DNA of 39,127 bases, from the NCBI GenBank assembly GCA_017938425.1, contig JAGBBQ010000054.1, forward strand, positions 1-39,127, written 5' to 3'. A model generated the notes under the pieces. It did not search any database. It was given only the letters and a program-made list of their open reading frames with translations, and was not told where the DNA came from. Origin of the DNA: Clostridia bacterium (GTDB taxonomy: Bacteria; Bacillota; Clostridia; Oscillospirales; CAG-272). The number at the start of each line of letters is the position of its first letter. The first letter of the stretch is position 1. Positions 32,662 through 39,127 of the stretch are shown one piece after another. Made by a program: the position numbers and the translations under genes.

Positions 32662-33618
32662 ATGATGCCGATGGACGAGGTCTTTGCACCCTCGGAGGTC
32701 ATAACGGATAATATTGCTCTGATCGAAAAGGAGCAGAGCCTTGCCGAGGAGAAAAGGATCTGCGAGCTCAGCGCGCTGGCGGATGAGGCTGCGGATCATC
32801 TTCTCTCGCTTGCCGAGGGCGGTATGCCGACCGTCGATGCGCTTTCGCTTCTTTCCTTCGATACGGAGCGCGCGCCCGCGCTGCACGATAACGCAATGGA
32901 AGCGAGCGGCAAGCATCTCGCGTTCCACGCAGGGCTTCTTTCCTCGCTTGACCGCACGGTGCTTTGCTCCCTGCTTTACGAGGCGCTGAAAAAACGAGGG
33001 CTCTGTCCCACCGAGGCGGATTTTCTGCCCCCCGCCTCTTCACCCGAAACCTTTACGTACGTGAAGAACTTCTATGCGGACGAGGCGTACGATGTTTTTT
33101 CCGATGCCTTCTCCGATCCGCGCGTCTTTTACAGCGAAACGCTGCGGGATGCCGTTCTTGCCGTCTCCGAGGGCAGGGCGGGCTATTGCCTTCTCCCGCT
33201 GGAGGAGAAGGGCGGTACGCGCCTTGCAAGCGTATCCGAGCTTCTTTATAAAAGTGAGCTTCGCATCGCGTCGGTAACTCCCGTGTACGGCTACGGGGAG
33301 GAGAACGATCTCACCTACGCCCTGATCTCCCGCGGCTTTCTTATCCCCGAGCTTGGGAGTGACGTGGATCGCTATCTCGAGCTTCGCCTGCCCAAGGGCG
33401 CGGCGTCGCTTTCGGAGCTTCTTTTTGCTGCCGAGGCCTGCGGTGCGCAGGTTTTCCGCATCCATACGCAGCGCTCGGACGGTGGCGGTGAGCGGAGCAC
33501 CCATTATTCTCTTGTTTTACGCACCGAGGGGCTGGATTTTACCACGCTTCTTATCTATCTTTCGGTTTTTGTCAAGGAATTTACGCCGATAGGCATATAC
33601 GCAAGTCTTGAGTCTTAA
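32662..33618 (+). CDS. Prephenate-dehydratase-like protein, probably not catalytic
   Basis: A 318-residue soluble protein. Residues about 130-225 (ETLRDAVLAVSEGRAGYCLLPLEEKGG, split here for length as ETLRDAVLAVSEGRAG and YCLLPLEEKGG) look like the second half of the PheA substrate domain, where family members read ...ADYGVLPIENS. Residues about 225-318 resemble an ACT domain (DRYLELRLPKGAASLSELLF). The N-terminal 120 residues are helical with no match. The usual PheA start motif GPxGTxS and the TRF motif are absent, so prephenate dehydratase activity is unlikely. It may be a ligand-sensing paralogue. The ATG at 32662 (or 32665) follows GGAGG; a TSCPD gene follows after 17 bases. Confidence 0.6.
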   Translation: MMPMDEVFAPSEVITDNIALIEKEQSLAEEKRICELSALADEAADHLLSLAEGGMPTVDALSLLSFDTERAPALHDNAMEASGKHLAFHAGLLSSLDRTVLCSLLYEALKKRGLCPTEADFLPPASSPETFTYVKNFYADEAYDVFSDAFSDPRVFYSETLRDAVLAVSEGRAGYCLLPLEEKGGTRLASVSELLYKSELRIASVTPVYGYGEENDLTYALISRGFLIPELGSDVDRYLELRLPKGAASLSELLFAAEACGAQVFRIHTQRSDGGGERSTHYSLVLRTEGLDFTTLLIYLSVFVKEFTPIGIYASLES

Positions 33619-33635
33619 AATATAAGGAGAATGTT

Positions 33636-33887
33636 ATGAAGCATATCGAATACAAAACGAGCGGCACCTGCTCGCGCGCGATCGTCGTGGATATTGAGGA
33701 TGGCGTGATCGCATCCTGCAAATTCGTTGGCGGCTGTATGGGCAATACCCAGGGCGTTGCGGCGCTCGTCAAGGGAATGAAGGTCGAGGAGGCGATCGAG
33801 CGCCTTTCGGGCATTCAGTGCGGCTTTCGCGGCACGTCCTGCCCTGATCAGCTCTCGCGTGCGCTGAAAAAGGCGCTTGCCGAATAA
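33636..33887 (+). CDS. TSCPD-domain protein (TIGR03905 family)
   Basis: An 83-residue protein ending in the family's signature GFRGTSCPDQLSRAL, preceded by CSRAIVVDIEDGVIASCKFVGGC, given here as CSRAIVVDIEDG and SCKFVGGCMGN. Cys residues at the N-terminal CS, GGC and TSC positions probably bind metal. The domain is shared with the C-terminus of class II ribonucleotide reductases, but the function of the stand-alone Firmicute form is unknown. AAGGAG precedes the ATG; pgcA begins 15 bases after its stop. Confidence 0.93.
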   Translation: MKHIEYKTSGTCSRAIVVDIEDGVIASCKFVGGCMGNTQGVAALVKGMKVEEAIERLSGIQCGFRGTSCPDQLSRALKKALAE

Positions 33888-33902
33888 TTTTTAGGAGATA
33901 CT

Positions 33903-35636
33903 ATGGAATTTTTTGAAAGGGAGTACCGCCGTTTTCTTGAAAGCGGTGTTCTGACGGAGGAGGAGCGTGCGCAGCTTCTCTCCATTGAAAACGATCGGGA
34001 GGCGAAGGCGCTTCGCTTCTCCTCGCCGATGGATTTCGGCACGGCAGGCCTTCGCTCCACGATGTATATGGGGCTTGGCTGTATGAACCGTCTCACCGTC
34101 GCGATGACGACGAAGGGGCTTGCCGCTCTTGTGAAAAAGGAAAAGGGTGAGGCACGCGGCGTCGTGATCGCCTATGACAGCCGCAACAATTCGAGCGCCT
34201 TTGCGCGTGTAAGTGCCGAGGTGCTGGCGTTTGCGGGCATCCGTGTGTATATTTTCAACGCCCTGCGCCCGACGCCGGAGCTTTCCTTTGCTCTGCGTCA
34301 TCTCGGCGCGATCGCAGGCATCAATATCACCGCCTCGCACAATCCGAAGGAATACAACGGATACAAGGCGTATTGGGAGGACGGTGCCCAGCTCTCGCCC
34401 GAGCAGGCGGCGATCGTGAAGGAGGAGTCTCTCTGCTTTGACGTGCTGGATGACAGCGGCCGTATGCCGTACGGGGAGGCGCTTGCGAAGGGGCTTATCA
34501 CCGAGCTTTGCGAGGATTTCGACGAGGAATACCTCGCCGCCGTGATGAAGACCGCCGTAGATGCCGATGCCGTGCGCGAGGTGGCAGACACGCTCCGCGT
34601 GGTATATACGCCCCTGCACGGTGCGGGCTGCCGTCTTGTTCCGCTCGTATTTGAGAGAATGGGACTTCGCCGGCTCTATACCGTGGATGCGCAGATGCAG
34701 CCCGACGGTGATTTTCCGACCGTGAAGAAGCCCAATCCCGAGTATGCGGAGGTTTTTAGGCTCGGCAGAGAGATCGCGGACCGCGTAGGCTCGGATCTGA
34801 TCATAGCGACCGACCCGGATGCCGATCGCGTGGGCGTGATGGCAAGAAATAAGGAAGGTGCTTTCGTGACCGTCAGCGGCAACCGTATGGGCGCCTTGCT
34901 GCTCGATTATATCATCCGAAAGAAAAAGGAGCTCGGCACGCTTCCCGCGAAGCCTTACTGTGTAAAAAGCATCGTTTCCACCGATATGGCAAGCCGCATT
35001 GCCGCCGTGCACGGGATTACTCTGTACGACGTTCTGACGGGCTTTAAGTTTATCGGCGAGGTCATCAAAAACCAAGAAAAAGAGGGAAATGCCGAGGGCT
35101 TCCTGCTTGGCTTTGAGGAGAGCTACGGCTATCTTGGCGGCGCGTATGCGCGTGATAAGGATGCTGTGGAGGCGTCGATGCTGATCCTGGAGATGACCGC
35201 GGATTATAAGAAGCGCGGTATGACCCTGATCGATGCGCTCGATGCGCTCTTTGAGACCTACGGCCATTTTGGCGAGGGAATGACGGATATCTATATGGAG
35301 GGGCTCGACGGCATCGAAAAGCGCAAGGCGCTGATGCAGTCCTTAAGAAGCAAGCCCCCGAAGACGTTTGGCGGCTATGCGGTGCATAGGCTCGGAGACT
35401 ATCTTGCGGGAACCTTCACCGACCTTGCGAGCGGCGAGAGAGAAGAAACGGGTCTGCCTTTCTCCGACGTGATCTGCTTCGTGCTCGAAAACGGAGATAA
35501 GATCATCGTCCGCCCCTCGGGCACGGAGCCGAAGGTGAAGCTCTATTTCCTTGCGAGCGGCGAGGATAGGGAGAGCCTTGATACCAAGCTTTCGGCATAC
35601 AAAAGGGATGCGCTTTCTCTTGTGAATGAATCTTGA
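33903..35636 (+). CDS. pgcA: Alpha-phosphoglucomutase (phosphohexomutase family)
   Basis: Interconverts glucose 1-phosphate and glucose 6-phosphate, feeding UDP-glucose and wall or storage polymers. The 577-residue length matches PgcA of Bacillus. Motifs: PMDFGTAGLRSTMYMGLG, the phosphoserine loop ITASHNPKEYNGYKAYW, the magnesium loop ATDPDADRVGV, the sugar loop GFEESYGYL and the phosphate loop RPSGTEPKVKLY. AGGAG precedes the ATG. It sits between the TSCPD gene and lepA with short gaps and no terminator. Confidence 0.95.
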   Translation: MEFFEREYRRFLESGVLTEEERAQLLSIENDREAKALRFSSPMDFGTAGLRSTMYMGLGCMNRLTVAMTTKGLAALVKKEKGEARGVVIAYDSRNNSSAFARVSAEVLAFAGIRVYIFNALRPTPELSFALRHLGAIAGINITASHNPKEYNGYKAYWEDGAQLSPEQAAIVKEESLCFDVLDDSGRMPYGEALAKGLITELCEDFDEEYLAAVMKTAVDADAVREVADTLRVVYTPLHGAGCRLVPLVFERMGLRRLYTVDAQMQPDGDFPTVKKPNPEYAEVFRLGREIADRVGSDLIIATDPDADRVGVMARNKEGAFVTVSGNRMGALLLDYIIRKKKELGTLPAKPYCVKSIVSTDMASRIAAVHGITLYDVLTGFKFIGEVIKNQEKEGNAEGFLLGFEESYGYLGGAYARDKDAVEASMLILEMTADYKKRGMTLIDALDALFETYGHFGEGMTDIYMEGLDGIEKRKALMQSLRSKPPKTFGGYAVHRLGDYLAGTFTDLASGEREETGLPFSDVICFVLENGDKIIVRPSGTEPKVKLYFLASGEDRESLDTKLSAYKRDALSLVNES

Positions 35637-35656
35637 AATAAGAAGGAAAAAACAAA

Positions 35657-37468
35657 GTGACGGAAAAACAAAAGCATATCAGAAACTTTTCTATCATCGC
35701 GCATATCGACCACGGTAAGTCCACCTTAGCGGACCGCTTGCTTGAAAAAACGCAGACGGTCGCCTCGCGTGATATGGAGTCGCAGATCCTTGACAATATG
35801 GAGCTGGAAAAGGAACGCGGCATTACCATCAAGGCAAGAGCCGTCAAGCTCAATTATACGGCAAAGAACGGCGAGAGCTACGAGTTCAACCTGATCGATA
35901 CCCCCGGGCACGTTGACTTCGGCTACGAGGTCTCGCGCTCTTTGCAGGCCTGCGAGGGCGCTCTGCTCGTCGTGGATGCCACGCAGGGCGTCGAGGCGCA
36001 AACGCTTGCCAACGCGTACCTCGCCATCGATAACGATCTCGAGATCCTTCCCGTCATCAATAAGATCGACCTTGCGAGTGCCGATGTAGAGCGCACGCGC
36101 TCCGAGATCGAGGATATCATCGGTATTCCCGCCGAGGACTGTCCCGCGATCTCTGCGAAAATGGGGCTGAATATCGAGGACGTGCTGGAACGGGTCGTCA
36201 CAGAGATCCCCGCGCCCCTGGGAGATCCCGAGGCACCGCTGCGCTGCCTGATCTTCGATTCGCATTACGATCCGTATCTCGGCGTTGTTGTGTACATCCG
36301 CGTGGTGGACGGTACGGTGCGTGCGGGCGATCAGATCCGTCTTATGTCCTCGGGTGCCACCTTCGAGGTCTTTGAGGTCGGCACGCTGCAGCCCTTCGGT
36401 ATGCAGAGGAGCGATTCGCTTTCCGCAGGCGAGGTCGGCTATATCACCGCCTCGATCAAGGCGGTCGGAGATACGCGCGTCGGTGATACCATCACCACGG
36501 TTCTTAGCGGCGCGACCGAGCCGCTCGAGGGCTTCCGCGAAGTACATCCGATGGTGTATTCGGGTATCTATCCCGCAGACGGTGCGAGATACGGCGATCT
36601 GCGTGAGGCGCTGGAGAAGCTGCAGCTGAACGACGCCTCGCTGGTATTCGAGCCCGAGACCTCGGTCGCGCTCGGCTTCGGCTTCCGCTGCGGCTTTCTC
36701 GGCCTTTTGCATATGGAGATCATCGAGGAGCGTCTGGAGAGGGAATTCAATCTCGATCTGATTACCACCGCCCCCTCGGTCATCTATCAGGTCAAGCTGC
36801 GCGGCGGCGAGACGGTGATGATCGATAACCCCTCGAAGTTCCCGAGCCCCGATGCGATCGATACGGCGTATGAGCCGATCATGAAGGCGACCATTATCAC
36901 TCCCACGGGCTACGTCGGCGGCATTATGGATCTTTGCCAGGACCGCCGCGGCAGCTTCATTGATATGAAGTACATCGATACCGAGCGTGTGGAGCTGCAT
37001 TACGAATTGCCCTTAAACGAGATCATATACGACTTTTTCGATGCGCTGAAGAGCCGCTCGAAGGGCTATGCCTCGCTTGACTATGAGCTGAAGGACTATC
37101 AGCCCTCCCGCCTCGTCAAGCTTGATTTCCTTCTGAACGGCGAGCTTGTGGATGCGCTGTCCTTCATCGTGTTTGACGAAAGAGCCTACGGCCGCGCGAG
37201 AAAGATCGCGGAGAAGCTGAAGGAGAATATTCCGCGCCAGCTCTTCGAGATCCCGATCCAGGCCGCCATCGGCTCGAAGATCATCGCGAGAGAGACCGTC
37301 AAGGCCATGCGCAAGGACGTTCTTGCCAAGTGCTACGGCGGTGATATCACGCGTAAAAAGAAGCTGCTGGAAAAGCAGAAGGAGGGTAAAAAGAAGATGC
37401 GTAAGCTCGGTAGCGTAGAGGTAACGCCCGAGGCCTTTATGGCGGTTCTGAAGCTCGATGATGAATAA
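35657..37468 (+). CDS. lepA: Elongation factor 4 (LepA)
   Basis: A ribosome-bound GTPase that back-translocates or aids initiation under stress. The 603-residue length is standard. G motifs: [36 protein letters not shown] and AISAKMG; then EF-G-like domains II, III and V and the LepA-specific C-terminal domain with [20 protein letters not shown]. The start is a GTG at 35657 with AAGGAA upstream at a rather long spacing. Its last 11 bases overlap the hemW start. Confidence 0.97.
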   Translation: MTEKQKHIRNFSIIAHIDHGKSTLADRLLEKTQTVASRDMESQILDNMELEKERGITIKARAVKLNYTAKNGESYEFNLIDTPGHVDFGYEVSRSLQACEGALLVVDATQGVEAQTLANAYLAIDNDLEILPVINKIDLASADVERTRSEIEDIIGIPAEDCPAISAKMGLNIEDVLERVVTEIPAPLGDPEAPLRCLIFDSHYDPYLGVVVYIRVVDGTVRAGDQIRLMSSGATFEVFEVGTLQPFGMQRSDSLSAGEVGYITASIKAVGDTRVGDTITTVLSGATEPLEGFREVHPMVYSGIYPADGARYGDLREALEKLQLNDASLVFEPETSVALGFGFRCGFLGLLHMEIIEERLEREFNLDLITTAPSVIYQVKLRGGETVMIDNPSKFPSPDAIDTAYEPIMKATIITPTGYVGGIMDLCQDRRGSFIDMKYIDTERVELHYELPLNEIIYDFFDALKSRSKGYASLDYELKDYQPSRLVKLDFLLNGELVDALSFIVFDERAYGRARKIAEKLKENIPRQLFEIPIQAAIGSKIIARETVKAMRKDVLAKCYGGDITRKKKLLEKQKEGKKKMRKLGSVEVTPEAFMAVLKLDDE

Positions 37469-38576
37469 GGAACGCATCGGCCTGTATCTTCACGTCCCCT
37501 TCTGCGTGCAAAAATGCCGCTACTGTGATTTCTGCTCCTTTCCCGCAGGGGAAGCGCTGCGCGGTGACTACGTTGCGGCGCTGATCCGGGAGATCAAGGG
37601 TGCGCCCGAGGAGAAGAGAGAGGTCGATAGCATCTTCCTCGGCGGCGGCACGCCCTCGCTGCTTTCCTCGGAGGATTTTTCGCATATCTTCTCGGCGCTT
37701 TCCGAAAAATACCGCATCGCCCCCGATGCCGAGATCACCGTGGAGATGAACCCGGGAACGGTAACGGAGCAGAAGCTTCACCGTCTGCGCTCCCTCGGTG
37801 TCAACCGCGTGAGTATGGGGCTGCAGTCCGCGCAGAACGGCGAGCTTTCGATTCTCGGGCGCATCCATACCTATGAGGATTTTCTCGGGAGTCTTGCGCT
37901 CGTCAGAGTCTGCGGCTTCGAGAATATCAACGTGGATCTTATGTATGCGATCCCCTCGCAAACCGTAGAGAGCTACAGAGAAACGCTCGAAAGAGTGATC
38001 GCTCTGTCTCCCGCGCATATTTCCGCCTACAGCCTCATTCTGGAGGAGGGGACCCCCTTCTATCGGGAGAGGGAGAGCCTCGCGCTTCCCACGGAGGAAG
38101 AGGAGGAGCGGATGTATCTTCTCACCTGCGAGCTCTTAAAAAAAGCGGGCTATGCGCATTATGAGATATCGAATTACGCAAAGGAGGGGGCTGCCTGCCG
38201 TCATAACCTGCGCTATTGGCAGGGCGGCGATTATCTCGGCTTCGGTCTTGCCGCGCATTCTCTCTATAAGGGAAAGCGGCTTGCCCATACCGAGTCGCTC
38301 TCACGCTATCTTTGCGATCCCCTTACCTATGAGATCGAGGAGATAAGAGAACGGGCGGACGAGGCGGAGGAGTATATTATGCTTGGGCTTCGCACGTCGC
38401 AGGGGATTTCGCTCGGCGAATACCGCGCGCGCTTCGGCACCGACCTTCTTGCGCAGAAGCGGGAGCCGATCGCCCTCTTTTCATCGCACGGGCTTCTCGC
38501 GATCGAGGGGGACCGCCTTTTTCTCACCGAGCGCGGATTTTTTCTGTCCAACACCGTGCTTTGCGAGTTGATGTGA
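37458..38576 (+). CDS. hemW: HemW-like radical SAM protein (heme chaperone)
   Basis: Inserts heme into respiratory or other enzymes; older annotations call it oxygen-independent coproporphyrinogen oxidase. The 372-residue protein has the radical SAM motif [14 protein letters not shown] (CxxxCxxC), [29 protein letters not shown] and the C-terminal [20 protein letters not shown], typical of HemW. The ATG at 37458 (or 37461) lies inside lepA, so translation is coupled to it; this lepA-hemW pair is widespread in Firmicutes. The usual next gene hrcA is missing here, replaced by a DUF1292 gene. Confidence 0.93.
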   Translation: MMNKERIGLYLHVPFCVQKCRYCDFCSFPAGEALRGDYVAALIREIKGAPEEKREVDSIFLGGGTPSLLSSEDFSHIFSALSEKYRIAPDAEITVEMNPGTVTEQKLHRLRSLGVNRVSMGLQSAQNGELSILGRIHTYEDFLGSLALVRVCGFENINVDLMYAIPSQTVESYRETLERVIALSPAHISAYSLILEEGTPFYRERESLALPTEEEEERMYLLTCELLKKAGYAHYEISNYAKEGAACRHNLRYWQGGDYLGFGLAAHSLYKGKRLAHTESLSRYLCDPLTYEIEEIRERADEAEEYIMLGLRTSQGISLGEYRARFGTDLLAQKREPIALFSSHGLLAIEGDRLFLTERGFFLSNTVLCELM

Positions 38577-38596
38577 GGGAATATTTATTTACGGTA

Positions 38597-38625
38597 TTGA
38601 CTTTTTCCTTCGTATAAGGTAAAAT
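38597..38625 (+). promoter_or_regulatory. Promoter of the DUF1292 gene
   Basis: -35 TTGACT (38597-38602), 17-base spacer, -10 TAAAAT (38620-38625). It may also supply the structured RNA that follows the gene. Confidence 0.85.
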
Positions 38626-38667
38626 AAAAATACAAACAATACTTACAGTAAGAATGGAGATAAAACA

Positions 38668-38976
38668 ATGCAGGATAACGTAAACAAGGAGCTTGCACCC
38701 GACGAGGAGGAGGTAATCGTTTATACTCTGACCGATGAGGATACCGGTGAGGAGTGCGATTACGAGCTTCTTGCGGAGGCAGAGATCGACGGTCAGCTGT
38801 ACTACGCGATGGCACCCGCAGATGACGAGGAGGCAGAGGAGTACGTCATTCTCCGTGTCAACGAGCAGGGTGAGGAGCTTATCTTCGAGAGCATCGACGA
38901 TGACGATGAGTTCGATAAGGTAGAGGACTACTTTAACGATCTTTTCTTCAACGAGGTTGACTACGATAAGGAATAA
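38668..38976 (+). CDS. DUF1292 protein (YrzB-like)
   Basis: A 102-residue acidic protein with the beta-rich DUF1292 core: EEVIVYTLTDEDTGEECDYE, ELLAEAEIDGQLYYAMAP and EYVILRVNEQGEELIFESI, followed by an acidic tail (DDDDEFDKVEDYFNDLFF). The family is common in Firmicutes, often beside yrvK-like genes, and has no known activity. GGAGAT lies 8 bases before the ATG. Confidence 0.92.
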   Translation: MQDNVNKELAPDEEEVIVYTLTDEDTGEECDYELLAEAEIDGQLYYAMAPADDEEAEEYVILRVNEQGEELIFESIDDDDEFDKVEDYFNDLFFNEVDYDKE

Positions 38977-38989
38977 TCGAATTTTCAAC

Positions 38990-39127
38990 CTGCGTGGTGC
39001 GTGATATTGCGGTATTTGGACCTACGCACTTATTTAGGGAATCCGGACTTCGGCTGACGGGATGCAGGTCTCCCGCCCGGGGCTGTCTTCGTACCCCCCG
39101 TAAGCGGACGTTGAAAGCGCAAAGCAG
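38990..39127 (+). ncRNA. ssrS: Structured RNA, probably 6S RNA, 3' end possibly outside the window
   Basis: The 151 bases after the DUF1292 stop have no gene but strong pairing. GTGCGT (about 38998-39003) pairs with ACGCAC (about 39024-39029); CGGGG and CCCCG (about 39078-39100) form another stem around a TTCG-containing loop; TTTCAAC (about 38992) can pair with GTTGAAA (about 39110). A 5' start like AACCTGCGTGGTGCGTGAT and an internal TTATTTAGGGAATCCGGA resemble clostridial 6S RNA as I remember it. If so, its 3' half should run past base 39127 with the complement of AACCTGCGTGG. Structured RNA is fairly sure; the 6S identity is tentative. Confidence 0.55.

Overview
The window reads as ordinary core chromosome of an uncultured Clostridia-class Firmicute, probably a gut commensal related to Oscillospirales or Christensenellales. 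The evidence is strong Shine-Dalgarno sites (AGGAGG type), sigma-A promoters with 17-base spacers, AT-rich spacers between GC-richer genes, a lepA-hemW pair, a single-chain PurL of the Clostridium/Streptococcus type, a TSCPD-domain protein, a DUF1292 protein and a SpoIIIE/FtsK translocase. I see no insertion sequence, prophage gene, integrase or CRISPR array.

Region 1 (1-9128, minus strand) is a purine biosynthesis operon in the order purE-purC-purF-purM-purN-purO-purH(transformylase only)-purD-purL, with purL running off the left edge. It starts from a near-consensus promoter (9100-9128) and a ZTP (pfl) riboswitch whose 3' end overlaps an intrinsic terminator, so the operon appears to be switched on by ZMP/ZTP. 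The last two steps to IMP are carried by two separate proteins, a stand-alone AICAR transformylase and an archaeal-type IMP cyclohydrolase, instead of one bifunctional PurH. PurF is unusual twice: its glutaminase half lacks the catalytic Cys and other active-site residues, and its reading frame is broken by a one-base indel near 6797. No purK, purB, purS or purQ lies in the window.

Region 2 (9129-12684, plus strand) has a promoter, a GH20 hexosaminidase and a UraA-type NCS2 nucleobase permease, closed by a clear terminator. Region 3 (12686-16592, minus) is a single-gene unit with its own promoter and terminator, encoding a 1252-residue DUF4011/UPF1-like SF1 helicase with a Vsr-like nuclease domain at its C-terminus. 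It is the best defence or nucleic-acid-surveillance candidate here. Region 4 (16593-21188, plus) encodes a large secreted protein of unknown function, serine acetyltransferase CysE and a polysaccharide-deacetylase-fold protein, ending in a bidirectional terminator.

Region 5 (21187-27822) has a TtcA-like tRNA thiolase (minus), an Amidase_3 protein without a signal peptide (plus), and a minus-strand run of FtsK, a DJ-1 protein and a four-zinc-knuckle protein whose end overlaps the amidase end. Region 6 (27893-32313, plus) is cysS, a Sel1-repeat protein and a DUF4838 glycosidase-like protein. Region 7 is a tRNA-Leu(CAA) with its own promoter and terminator (minus). Region 8 (32600-39127, plus) is a prephenate-dehydratase-like protein, a TSCPD protein, pgcA, lepA, hemW, a DUF1292 protein and a structured RNA at the right edge that resembles 6S RNA.

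Nothing here is a clear new multi-gene system. The items most worth a second look are the Cys-less, frameshifted PurF inside a ZTP-controlled operon with a split PurH, the lone helicase-nuclease, the degenerate prephenate-dehydratase-like protein and the terminal RNA.
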